Source: Trichuris trichiura (lineage: Eukaryota > Nematoda > Enoplea > Trichinellida > Trichuridae). Taken from it: a stretch of 64,000 bases of DNA. Below the pieces are notes generated by a model. It saw only the letters and a program-made list of their open reading frames with translations. It did not search any database and was not told where the DNA came from. The stretch covers positions 124,001-188,000 of the forward strand of contig JBAJFE010000049.1 in NCBI GenBank assembly GCA_037903355.1. Reading direction: 5' to 3'. Position 1 is the stretch's first letter. Each line of letters starts with the position of its first letter. Below, piece after piece: positions 21,446 to 34,336 of this stretch. Both the position numbers and the translations under genes were made by a program.

Positions 21446-21979
21446 TCACCTGCAATTGCTAGCCTTCTTTTTTAGGACAATACCTGATGGAATACTGTAA
21501 CTTGGTGAATATGCTTTCCTGAACGGCGGCGAGCTTACTTGTTGCCTGCTGCTGTAACCGGCTGGAGCAGACGCAATATCATATCTCGGTGCTGCGAACA
21601 AAAAAAAGTGATCGCATTGCTTGTTGGATGGACTTACTACTTGGCAAGTAATTTTCGGATAACAAAGGCAATGGTGTTCGTTGTCCGCTCTCCTGGGGTC
21701 GAACTGCATTTGCTACATCTTCTGTCAATTCCGTTATTTCCAATCCGTTGGCACTTTCCAGCGGGGTACCCGTTTCCTCGACAAATTCTACTTCCATCTT
21801 TGTTGGTTCGCGTTGCCTGACAGTCGCTTGATCCACAAAAGTACTGTCGTCTGTCAAATCCATATTCACTTGTTCAGCGGCTAAGACAAATAAATATGGA
21901 TAGAAATTTAACAGTTTGTTATGAAAATTGGCTCACCTAAAACAGCTGAAATGCACAGAACCAATAGTTTAAGCAGCAT
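21446..21979 (-). CDS. Small secreted protein, 143 aa, three exons
   Basis: Exons 21979-21937, 21880-21638 and 21591-21446 are joined by 56- and 46-bp GT-AG introns with matching phases (1 and 1). The start gives MLLKLLVLCISAVLA, a clear signal peptide, followed by an acidic stretch (AEQVNMDLTDDSTFVDQATV, then EVEFVEETGTPLE) and a basic, serine/tyrosine/proline-rich tail (APAGYSSRQQVSSPPFRKAY) ending KKKASNCR. Only one cysteine follows the signal peptide, so it is not a disulfide-rich toxin or defensin type. No family recognised. The gene model rests on splice phase and signal peptide only. Confidence 0.55.
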
Positions 21980-23820
21980 GGCTTGAAGTGAAGCGCTGTA
22001 GGAAAGATGATTACCGCTGATTGAAAGTTGTTTCGTCGTTGCAACGAAGACAAGAACTGGTACGCTCATACTGTGATTGATATAGTCTGAAAGAGTAAAA
22101 TAGCGTGAAGATTAGAGTCTCAAGGCGTGAAAGGTGCGTTGGCCAATACTGGATCATTATAACTTGACTAGTTACTTTGTATAGAGGTGCGTCAACGTTA
22201 TTTCCGCTGACGTTATAGGTCGCGCGAATTTCTGTATTTAACTTTTCTCAATTCGGAAAAGCGTCATGCCTTAATGGGCAATTAAGTCTTCTTAACTACA
22301 GGTGTACACTGAGCAAAGAAGTAGATGAACCTGGATAAGGAGACATGCCACATACATGTTTCGACAACATAATCGTAATTATGTTCAACTTTTTGTGAAC
22401 TTCAAACAGCCACATAAACCTCTCAGCTGAACAATTTTTCATTCACGTTTAAATCTGATCGAAGTATCATTTTAAAAATTAATTCGCTCTCGTATTCTTA
22501 ATTGGAGCGTTTAATATCAGCCTACTACCAGACAGCTTACAAATAGCGAAGGAAAATTTTGGATTTCTCTTGCTAAATGTAAAAAGTTGTTATGGCACTT
22601 TTTAATCCTAATGCCAAATGATAGGCCACACGGGACGCCAAATTGCGGTTGACCTTCCTATTAACAAAAGGCAAAGCACCTGTGCAAGTGGGGCATGCAA
22701 GACAGGCGTTCCGAATTTGTCACTTCTTTAAGCTTTTTTCAAGTATGGAAATCACTGACGCTGAACGCAAGCGCTCCCGGCAAGACTAGCCTAAACTGTT
22801 TCCTGTACCGGCGATGCCGCCAGCAATGGATGTCGCTCTTAATCTGAAAATTTGAAAACCTGATCCGCCTAAAAGAATACTAAATCAATTAGCCGATTCC
22901 TGACAGTTTGTGGAAGGGTTAAGTGAGCAGTGGATGGGCTTACGCTTTAGAGTATTTTCGTCTAGTAGCTACAGTTGACGAGGTTGAACTAACGCAAACG
23001 TCCCTCCCGCACCTCCTCTTACTTTAAGCTTTCAATGATTGGTTTGTTATTTAGGTATTTTAAAAGCAGTTTTTTAAGGAAAAGACAAGGGTTGATTTTT
23101 TACGTTGTTATTTAGGTTTTGCTTGAAATCTTGACGTAACCATTCTTAGTAGTGGTCATTTCTTGGAGGGAAAAATTCTTCGTGGCAATGCCAGTGGCCA
23201 GTTTCCAGTCATTTTTCGTAGCGATATCCTAGCTAACAAATGTCGAAAAGCCAACCTGAAGAAGGTCAACCTAGGCTGAGTAAATAAGAGCAACTTAGAG
23301 AAACGTATCTGAACGCAGCGTCATGATAACCGGCTTTCCGTCCTTCCAACTAATAATGGAACATAAAAAGCCAGTTTTGCAATCACGCAGGTGAAACGCA
23401 GTTGCGTGTGACTAATGGAGAAAAATAGTTCGAAAACTATCTTCCTTAAAAAGTCTGCAGATGAAATGGAAATGCTCGTAGATCAAATTTGCTGTACGTC
23501 ATGTAATTGCTACATACGCGTAACCAGCATCCACCCCCCTTTGAAGTGATTCCGCTCGATTAAAATAATTTCAAGTCTTGCTTCATTAGACGCTTGTTGC
23601 GACTCCTACATAAATTCAGCGAACCCGTTAACGCAAAATTTGACATGCTAGCTGTCATAGCGGCAGCATTTTGTCGCAGTCTTGTATTTGCAGAATATAC
23701 AAAGCAAATGAAGTCATCTTTCACTTTCAGCCAATTCGAGAATACTTATTTACATTCAATTGCGTACAAGAATATAATGAGACTATCAGTCGCTGCTGAG
23801 CTTCATATATTTAACAGTTC
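21980..23820. other. No supported gene
   Basis: Promoter-side region between the two short secreted-protein candidates. No convincing ORFs or repeats. Confidence 0.4.
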
Positions 23821-24248
23821 ATGTCCGCAATGCTAAAATTAGTAGTCCTTCTGCTCGTATGCCAAACTGTCTTATCAATAGGACCAGCACAGAGGCGTGT
23901 AAACGCCCGGAGGAACGGTCCTGCCAAGCGCAGAAACGTGGAAGGCCTTTCTGGTGACGTCACTGATCAAAGTGAGTGAACAAAGCTCTAAGCGGATGCT
24001 GAATAAATTAATTTAAGAAAAACTGCGCCTAAGCAGCCCTACGGAATTCGAAGTAGCCGGGTTTTCTCTACTGAAATCTGCGCCAAAATGTTTTCGTTTA
24101 GAATTACGATGATTCAAGCCGGAAAGAAGTGTTTGATAAGATTGATGGAAGAACTCATGGCCGGAGAGGCTCAAGAAATGTTAGGAAGAAAAAACGAGCA
24201 CGCGGAACCTACACTTCAGCATTTCGGACTGACAAAAAGCGGCCATAG
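23821..24248 (+). CDS. Possible small secreted basic protein, two exons
   Basis: Exon 1 starts at 23821 or the in-frame Met at 23830. It encodes a signal peptide MLKLVVLLLVCQTVLS, then a basic segment IGPAQRRVNARRNGPAKRRN, ending at 23971 before GTGAGT. A second open stretch 24102-24248 after TTTTCGTTTAG encodes NYDDSSRKEVFDKIDGRTHG and then RRGSRNVRKKKRARG. The consensus donor leaves phase 1 while this frame needs phase 0, so the two parts do not join cleanly. A different donor, a frameshift or separate origin are all possible. The dibasic sites suggest a processed peptide, but that is speculation. Confidence 0.35.
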
Positions 24249-24621
24249 CTATCGGTAGTCTTGTGCTATTAGCAACTGCTCAGTTGGGCATGAGCTTACA
24301 GCTTTCCACACGTCATTCAGTTCTGATAGCGTTTCAATCATTCTCAATGGTCTTCATTAAAATTCGTTATAAAAATAGCAACTGGAGTACTGGGCTGGGA
24401 GGACAGGCATGAACAACCTATCCTAAGCGACGCAAGAAATCTAAGAAACCGTTTACATTGCGTTAGCTGATTGCGAATGACTACTTCAATAACCTTCAAT
24501 AACTTCATTACTATCTATCTACAATAACCGGTAGGCAGGCTTGCATATTCAAAGCATATTACTTAAGTCAAATCCCTTTTGTTGGTGATAAATAATCCAG
24601 AATTTTATGATAAGCTTTACT

Positions 24622-24747
<126 letters not shown>

Positions 24748-27225
24748 GTTGTTGTTGTTCTTATTATTTTTCCACCACCTTAAGTAGAGGCTGAAAGAAT
24801 GCTGCCCTTATTTGAAACTTGACTAAACCTAAATGTTTAATTCCACCTTGTCGTGCCAACACTTCTGTCAGATACATTGAGCAAACAAGCCTTTTTCCTT
24901 AACCTCAATTGTAGATCAACTTATCATGTGTCACTCTTTTAAACTGAACTTATCTTCAGAGACATATTTTTTAAGTTAAAGGTGGTAAAAGGAAGACTAT
25001 CTTTCGCGTTAATAAAGAAACCGGAAAAAAGTCAGCGTGAAGTTATAGCAATGCAATTTTCTCATCTGACTTATTGTTTATATTTATAATGCATAGTGAG
25101 TAGGCTTTTGATGCGAAGTGCGGAAAAAACTTTGCCACTATTCTGAGGGTGCTGCCCATTTTCGGATAGCTAATTATAGTCATGCAAACATAAGGCATTT
25201 TTCTGCATGGCTACAAAGAATTTCTGAGTTATTATTCTCTTCCCAAAGCATCGTTATGTCGGCGCTAAGCACTTTTGTTTACTTTTCATTTTTGCAGTAG
25301 ACATTCTTAGGTTGTCATATGTGAACGTGTGCTGGATCCGACTGCGTAGGTATCATGCAAACATTTTGACGGCGTTAATCGAACCTATTAGTGAATTAAT
25401 GCGTAAAGAGCATAACGCAGTTACTACTGCTGTTTACTTTTCCCACGCAGTGATAAAACTAATGAACAATAACTCTTTCAAAAGTTTTCACGACAGCATT
25501 GCTTAATTCATATGATTCAGAGTTCAGAAGCATCCGCCGTGAAAAATGTTTCTACGTTACAAACGTACCATTCACGGAAGTGCCAAAAACGCTCCTTAGA
25601 GAGTGATGAAAGCGGAAACGACTACAGGCGGATGTTCTCTTTCCAGTAAGGCTCGTAAGTCTGGAATGTTTTTAACAACCGACCTGACTCTGCAGGTGAT
25701 AGGATTTCCTCCAGACCGTTTTGTAAAATCACTTTCGCACTGCAAATAGCTACCCCTGTTAGGACGCCCTAATACCAAAGCAAAGGGTGGACGAAGTATA
25801 GTATTAAAGGGAAGCTGAAGGATAGCTGATTGTAAAAGAATCAAATTGCCTCATATCGTTGCTTCCTGACAGTTCCACACCTTTATTTTCAAGCAAGTGA
25901 GAATCTGCAAATTTCTGAACGTCTAGCAATAATTTTAAATGCAAAAACATATTTTCCAACTTTGCAAACACATTTCAAATGTTCTCACTATGCAATGTTT
26001 AAATGAAGGATAGGGTTTCAAAACAATTTTACACTGAAAAAATGGACCATGCCAATGAAGCATGGTAAATAATTTCTATTTAGGAGTACTGTTACATGAG
26101 CATTTTCACAGCTCATTCCGACTGAATCAATGCGTCGATCAAACCGTCTACAAAGTTGGATGGAGTTCAAATTCAACAAACGCCATTTTTGGATTAACTG
26201 GGCTTGTGTCAGAGGTCTGAAATTTCTCTAAAAGTTTAAATTCAATCCAAACATGCGATGAAACAAAGCAACTTTCCCGCTATAAGCGCTGAAGTCTAAC
26301 AGGTTGAAATAAACGACGGACTGGCATTAAATCTTCTAAAAATTATTACTACCTCATAAGATAACTTTTTGTGTTCACATACTAGGCAGCACTTTTTTGC
26401 TGGAAATTGCTGACCTTGTACAGTTAGTCGACAAAGATTTATTGGTAAAATCAAGCAGGCAGATTAGAAAGCATGTTCTTAAAATCCAGCGATGATGCTA
26501 TCTGTTTTAATTAATGCATGTTTAATGGAGCGCTGACGAAAAATAAATTTACATCATGTGACATTATACAGATTTGGAGCAGCTGAGCGATATTTTTCCA
26601 ACAGGCCCATTTATCAATACGGTGCAGTTTTCGCTAGCAAAACATGTCAATGTCCATAGTTCAGGGTACATAGCAGAGAGTAACGGTGCAGATATTCGTT
26701 TCAACGGTAAACTCGGTAAAACGCCATTGCAACAACTACAACGCACTGTGAAAATACGAATCGTAATTATTAATATTATTAAGCCTTCACTATTTATATC
26801 GTTTTTCCAGAGTACGTTTTAATGCAAGCAAGGAAGCACGGATGGATTATTACGTTCCGTAATGGGCCTATAAAGCAGTAAAAGAAAAAGCAGCGCCACG
26901 ATTGTACCATTGTTTCCTGTATAGGATAAGCGTCTGCATTCGGTCGCTCAACTACAGCATAAGCATTTCAACTAGAATCGTATGTAAATGTAAACTTCCC
27001 GTTTCTTGAGAATACCAGATTCATTTATCACTAATCACGCAGGATGAAGTACAAAAATCTCTGTTGATTAAAAATCCTGCGGTTCCTTTTCCTATTTGCC
27101 CCTAAGACAATACAGTATCCTGATAATAGTCAGGTTTGTTTCACTCGTAAACATGCAGTAAGATGAACAACACCGATTATGCAGCTATTTGTCTCACTAT
27201 CGTATTGCGATTTTACTGACTATCC

Positions 27226-27345
27226 TGTTCTGCCCTTACCTAAGCCTAAACCTAAGTGTGCGTAAGGTTTACAGTTTGGCTTAGGCGTAGGTAAAGGCTG
27301 AATAGTATAGCTTGCATGCTCGCCAGTAAAGGCAGAAAAGGACGG
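27226..27345. repeat. Telomere-like palindromic repeat, copy 1
   Basis: CCTGTTCTGCCCTTAC is followed by CTAAGCCTAAACCTAAG and, further on, the inverted TTTGGCTTAGGCGTAGGTAAA. The right edge GTAAAGGCAGAAAAGG mirrors the left edge. The (G)CCTAA units equal the nematode telomeric repeat TTAGGC. Related copies lie at 48329-48650 and 55725-55790. Confidence 0.6.
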
Positions 27346-30079
27346 CCACATGCTTCATAAAAAGGAAGCGCCTGTTTCTCAGACGTTAAGCGAGAAAAAA
27401 TGAATAATCGGTGCTGCTTAGCTTACTGTATGTTTCCAAGTAGAACAAACTTGGTTGCTGTCAGAATAGTGCACTGTTTGCAGGCAAATAGAGGAAGAGA
27501 CCCAAACCATGTTGTTTAAAGACGATAAATTCCAAAGGGTAGCATTTTTACCTTTTCTTCGTGAACACCTTTCACTGTTTTGTTCATTAATGCTGAGCAT
27601 AAATCTTTTCATTAGGGACAGACACTTTCATAGCTTCGTTCTCACCAGTAGATATCATTAATACACGCACAGAAAGCTTGCATAGTTGAGATGAAACAAA
27701 TCAAAATGCTGCCGTCCAGTGCTATCGCTTTTGGCTATATGACTCTGGTGAACATTCGATCTAAAATTTGGTTTGGGCTCAACTTGAGTATCGTATATTT
27801 CATTCGAGTTGTTTACAATACAATACCTTATCTTGCAAAACCAAACTTCTGAAAATTATTCGCAACAATTTCCTCCCTTTCGTCCAGACTAAAAAACTGA
27901 AACTGCTTTGTTTCATTGTATGCTAGATGGAAAGAAAGTTAGTTAACTATATGCCCTTTCATGAGACGTACTGAGGCAACTCTCATAAAGCAGCATCAAA
28001 AATCTTTTATATGAAAAGTCTTCCTGGAAACCTTATGAAACCTTCACTTTGCGCTTCGGCTAGAACGCCCCATCGCAACAGCACTTAACTGGTTCGCAAA
28101 ACAACGTCCTTACGTGGTCTAAGGAAGCTCTTGCTAGTTAAACTGACATTGTCTTTGCACATTACCGCTAAAAATACAATACAGTGAGATGACAAAATGC
28201 TGGCAACTTTTTTCCTCAAAGCAGGACGGTTTATGATTGAACGTTCACACTTGATAACTTCGCTAGAAACAAACTGTTGTAGGTCACCCTCCAATGCAGT
28301 TGTTTCGTAATTTTTTATAATTACGGATTCCGTTATTTGGAAAGAACGACCTGTTAAACAGCGACATAACGATTAACGAAAATAATTTCTCTAAGAGGAA
28401 CTAGCAGTGCCACCTTCATGTTCACTCAGCGTTTTCGCTAGCATAAGGAGTCTTAAGGATAGGCCGTTGGTTGAAATATAATAGATGTCAGTTGAGCTAT
28501 GTTGTTTTCGACAATTTTGGTAAACTTTAGAAATCAATAAACTTGTCCCTGTTCAATCTGTTGACATATTATGCTAGTATTAATAGCTTAAGGTCAATAT
28601 GCATACACGCACAAATGTATGGATGTTCGCCTTCAAGACGTACAATTTTTTAATGGCTGAATACATGCAAAATACTTTTTTTTACTCGAAAGTAACCTGT
28701 TTTTTTTCAAAATTTTTATTGATGTAACTGTCACCACCTACCGCGACCCCTTTCCAGCGGAGGCTAACTGAGGATGGCATGTATGAACCATACCCACTGT
28801 TTGCATGATCCCAGCAGTCAAAAAATGTTTAAGCAGCAATTCATTATTTCTGCGTTTTAACAGAGAACTTGACATCCATCTCTCTGATTCAATCTTTGCG
28901 TACGCATGGCTGTTAATACGAGAGATGCTCCGCAGGCATCCCCAGTCATGCTGAAGACATAAAAGTTTACAATAGGAGCCCACGTTTTCATTTCTTTCCG
29001 CCAAGATAACCTGCTTTGTTCAAATTTCTATAAAGCCAACTTTCGGGACTATCATGTCCTGTCTTCAGTATCTCAATCCAATCATAAGGAAAGTGATGCA
29101 GCTACCGTCGTCCAAATACTAAGCCCAAATAGAAAACAAGTCAAAAAAATAGACGGCGTATTCTTCAAGCGTGTTAGTACAGTGTCTGTTAAAAACTATG
29201 GAATAAAGTAACTGAGCAATTAGCTTCCTTGAGTCTCTAATTGCGGCGGAATCATCGTTAACTGCACGCACCAAAATGTTTAGCTGGCATACTTTATGCT
29301 TCAGTCGTAGTAAGCTTAAACAGCTGTCTCAATTGACGCTAGTCATGAGGACACGCTTTTCTAAATATTTCCACTGATAGTCGCTTTATAGCATTGGGCG
29401 CCAAAGGCGGAACAATGTGAAGCTGACGAAAACAATAAACTGCCAGTACTGAACTTGTAATAATAATAAAAACAACAACAACAACAATAATAATAATACT
29501 TCAACAGACGGTTTTTGGCCTGTTCTTCATCAAATAACGCTTACTGTTATAAACTTTTCATTTGGAGCTTTCAGGTTACTCAGGGACCCGTTTTCAACGC
29601 TAGGAGTGCCCACTGCTGGGCCGGTTTTCATGGTTGCAAAGCCCCTACATCCGACCAACTTCGGCGGGGACTGCAGTTGTCGGTATCTTAAGCCGTCGAG
29701 CCTTAGTCCCACCTCGTTAGTCAGACGGTAGAGCGAGCGCCCAACCGACCTACCGCGACATATCCGTAAATGAGCAACAACGATCAAATCAAACATGTAT
29801 ACGTGTCTGTTTCAAAACAAGCGGATTTTGAACGTTCTTCTTCCCCCTGACTGATCCTTCTTTGTTTCAGGCTCCTCACTTGCTTCTTTCTTTTTTATTT
29901 ATTTTTTCTTTTTTTCTATTTCTTTTCGTGCCTGCGCACACAATGGTTTTGTCTTTTCTTTTTCTTTTTGTAACGGATTTGTGAACGTTTTATAAAACCT
30001 TTTACATATGATCTTTAACCCGTTAAGAAGTTTTATAAAACATTCGCAAAACCCATTACGAAGAAAAAAAAGAAAAAAC

Positions 30080-30178
<99 letters not shown>
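30080..30178 (+). repeat. (AAT)n microsatellite
   Basis: About 33 uninterrupted AAT units. Poly-Ile and poly-Tyr frames across it are artefacts. Confidence 0.95.
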
Positions 30179-33100
30179 GCCTTGCGCGGTCGCGTCCGGT
30201 TGCTTGAAAAGCTGAAATTTCTTAAAGCAACTGAGAAGAAAAATGCGTAGTGGTTCACACAACAGGGGCCCAACATCTCGGCGCGTTATTTCAAAGACCT
30301 ACAAAACTTAAAGAAATTATTAATATTTGAGTGGAAAGTACAGAAACAAGCCAGTGAAAAATTTAGACTTTTATAAGTAAGGCAACAGTCCATTTTCAAC
30401 AGTCTCTCACAGCTTAATGTTTGCAACTACTCTCCTGTACGTCACTGGGCATTTTTTAATGCCGCAAATTGCCATTTCGAATTCAATTTTTATTTTACCC
30501 ATTACAATATGGTACACTTTAAAAAGGAAGCGCCCGCCTAGAGCTGACAGTGCAACTGGAAAAGAACAGCCAACTGCTACAACGAGAAGATACAGCAACG
30601 TTGATTGACGCCTGTCTGACTTTGCTCACTTTCGCCGTCTAAGCCACAACTAAATGAAATATGAAAATTCAAAGGCTGCTCGTTATTATGTGGGAGCAAA
30701 CAGTCGGCATTTTGGGTAAAGTCCTTCTAAGTACTTGCCCAGTTATTTAGAAGACGTAGTGGCCGACTTGTGATGATAAATGGGCACTTGAATTACTTTA
30801 ACCCAATTTCAAAAAGTTGTGAAGACGATTTGCTCTTGAAAAGATCGATTGTCCCGGTGCGCGAAGGGACATTTGTCTATGTTATTGGTGTTGAGACAGG
30901 ACGCTCACTCTGTAGATCGACGAAGTCTAGCTAACATCAGTCATGTTGTTAGGAGATTCAGCGAGAAAGGTGGGTGAGATACTCAATTGGAAACTGACAC
31001 TTTTGGACTACAGGTCATTTTGCATGTCAGACGCGTAGTTACCCATCAGAAATAAACAACTATACATATATATGTATGTACAGATAGATAGATGGATGCA
31101 TATATATAGATAGACAGGTATAGCTATACTTATATACACACAAAGTTTTTTATTTCATTTTCTACTGCCACTATAGTTTTCCAAAAATCTTTGACTCATA
31201 GCAGTTTAGTTCATTTTCATCAATATCATCAATAATCCATCATGACTGGTCGTTCAACATATAATTTTTCTTCCGTAAGCGTTTTGCGTTGCACTTCCCT
31301 TCCCATCATGGCAGGTATGATGCGTGTGAACTTGATACATTAACGACTGAGTTAACGAACTATGCTCTGCAAAGCATGCTAATAACGAGTATAAAAAATT
31401 GGTTTTTTGAGTTTCATTTTTCCTTGACGGTTGGGGGAAATAGCTTTCCCTTTCCGCAAAAGAAGAATGGAGCTAAACAATGCTGTTAAAAACAATTGTT
31501 CCACGGTCTGTCAAGCAAGTCGGTATGTTATTGCAGCTAAACAGCTTATGGATTGATGCCGGAATAGTCACATGAGCGAATGACGCGAATTGTTATGTTG
31601 ATGGTAAGTTACTTCGACATTGCCATTTTGGTACAGTACATTGGCATAGAACAAACAGAATGATGTCATAGAAATTTAAACTTAACCAACCTACGCACGC
31701 GCTTCCTCCTACTTGATAAACAGGTTGACCGCCGGATGCCAAGGGCAAGTACAGTTTGCGGAGATACAGGATACATATGATAACTGGTCTCTTCGTCAAA
31801 CTAAAAAAGCTGGCCTCCAAAAAAGTACGTGGTATCTTGCTATTTAGGTATATATCTGGACTTTACTAATCCTGCACGATTATGACCAGCGATAATTCAA
31901 TTGGTACTTACAGCACAAGCACAACTAATCCACTCAAGCTCATTGACACTTCTGATGGGTCAGCAGAGATTGGTTAATAAAAAAAGAGAAAAAAGTTAAA
32001 CGTAAAGTATGTTCAAGACAAGCCTAAACTGTACATGCACATTCTCTTCAGTTAACTGCGAAGTTATGGTTATTGTAAGATTCATTGAACCTAAGCCTTC
32101 AAATACACAATAATTGCTCCATAAATTATTTTAGCTATAAGGCAAAAAGGCGGAAATAGACATAAATCATATTATTAATTGATACGGCAGTTCACACAGC
32201 ATTTAGGTGCCAAATTTTATTAATCAATAAGCGGCTGACTGCGTGTCTGAAAGTTCTTAGAAAGTTAAGGCGTGGGTGACACTGTCGTGAACCGAACAGT
32301 TTCAGTACGTCAACGCGGTCCACATTTCGCTGACCTTTGATTGTTAACTGCTCGCGGAAAACGTGACTGAATTAGCGAATTTTTTCGCATTAGCGGTTGG
32401 CGGATTAACGATGTTCAACTGTACCACTTTACTTGTCCAACGACACTACAAATGCACAACTTAACAAAGGAGCCGCCAGTTCTTTTCTGGCGTAACGTCA
32501 TCGCGCATCTCCAGCGTTTGACCGCCTTTCGGAATTAGACTTTTACGATGGAAAAAACTGAATAATGTTGTGAGCAATACGAGCTGCCGTTATCAGAGAC
32601 TAATTCGCTTAATCTTCTCTTGCAAACAAGGCAGCACACCGACTGGTAAAAAGTCAATCTTTTTTTCAGCTCAGGACGAAAAGCGGACAACATACCATTA
32701 TTGGTAGTAACAAAAGCGTATAAGGAAATGAACGAATGTTTGATCTCCTAGAATTTTCTTAAGCAGTCAAAATAAATGAAAGTAAATTTTTAGTACAGGT
32801 TCTCATCTAAAAATTGGCTTTAAATAAAAAACTGCTGCGCAGATAAAGCCAATTCAATTTGCTTACGTCACAGCTATGGAATGACTCGTCAGTTCGAACT
32901 CAGGCTAACGGTATGCGCATCCAGCGCGGTCACGTATAAAAGTTGTTTGTTATTTCAGCACAGTTTTTTCAAAAGTCAACGCTATCTGGCGAGATTGCCG
33001 CGCGACGCTTCGAACCAAGAAGCGCCAAGGTCAGATCAATCTTCCAAAACATTGATCAGTCATTTCGAAAAGCGGACGACCATTCGAAAACGACAAATCG

Positions 33101-34336
33101 ACAACGATCTTTTGAACTGATAAGCGTTCTCAACTGCTGCATATTTTCTTGCACCATCCCGGAAAAACATGCGCTAAAACATTTTGAGCCAAAGATAATA
33201 TGCTGCCAATTTCATAGTGGATCTTCAATGCCCCCATTACGAACGGCAAGAAGAAACTTGTTAACCGGAGCGGGCAAACGTGCCAACTTTTTAAGACAAT
33301 AAATTCCGGATAACTGATTGGCCTACAGCTCTGTCTGGGACGTAGGTCGACCCTAGCGTTAACACAATTCCTTAGATCCAGTGTAAATACGATAAAGCAT
33401 ATGCGGTCCCTTTGAGCATCCACAAAACCATCAGCCGGTAGGAAACTTTATCGAACAGCCGCTTTTAGTGAAAATAAGATCCATTCTTTTGCACAGCTTA
33501 ACTGACGATCTGCTGCCACGCTTGCGGGTAGGTCGGTCATCATACGTGGAATGATGACCACTGATGTCTATGGAAGCAACTACAACTCTATTGTCTGCGA
33601 TGAAAACGTTACAAAGGCAAGGCCAACGATTGACTTGCTTAGTGAACTTCAAGAACATGGGCATTTTGTATGACGTCAAAAAAGAATACCGGCTTTTCAT
33701 CTACGCTTTGCTGCCTTTGGCGTTTTTCCAATCCTTTACGCCCTGAGCGATGGAAGCGGCACCAGTTAAACCGGTTTGCTCAACAAGCAATAATCAACCG
33801 GCGTGGCTACTGGTTCATTTTCCTTTACCTTATAAGCTTCGTGCTGCCATCGTTCGCTCGCGCCTCAGGGAATCGCTTCGACTAGGTCATCGGCAAAGTG
33901 TCCGCGCTCCTTAACGGTCGTAGAACAAAGGGAACGTTGATAGAGACGAAGAGCGTCCACGACTCTCTTTCGCTCCTTTTCACCGCTTACGTGTATTGGT
34001 GATACAAGCTAAGCGAACTGGCCAGTTTGATAGTGATATTGGCATTAAGATTTCCAACGTCTCTGTCTGATCACATGTACGCTGCCGGCGGACACTATTT
34101 GCAAATCACCCGGTGTCCCGAATTACACTGGCTGTTTGTTGCAGCGCATTGATAAGGGGACCAAATTGTTCTATCTTCAGTCACAGCCGTACAAACAGTC
34201 GTCGCGGCGACTCCGCGATTCATTAACCATCGCCTGACTTGTGGTCGGCCGTCCGTAACCTGTTCGCGTACACGCCATGGTCAACACGGCCCAAAAATAT
34301 TCATCAAGCGTCCCCAACCGACAGGGGTTATGTACC

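Larger units (their letters stand above)
24750..34336. other. Gene-poor interval with simple repeats
   Basis: About 9.6 kb in which no ORF is supported by domains or splice structure. It contains a telomere-like palindrome (27226-27345), mixed AAT/AAC repeats (29459-29491), a second (AAT)n tract (30080-30178) and a degenerate TA/GATA stretch (31060-31140). The 29640-29770 segment looks GC-rich and structured, with a D-arm-like TTAGTCAGACGGTAGAGCG, but no tRNA can be folded. Confidence 0.5.

Noticed and set aside
29640..29770. Possible tRNA or structured RNA (D-arm-like segment)
   Set aside because: No acceptor stem, anticodon arm or T arm can be assembled on either strand.
29899..30276. Poly-Ile and poly-Tyr ORFs on both strands
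   Set aside because: Microsatellite translation, open in several frames at once.
31060..31140. CRISPR-like or tandem array in TATATA/GATAGA stretch
   Set aside because: It is irregular low-complexity sequence without repeat-spacer periodicity, and the genome is eukaryotic.
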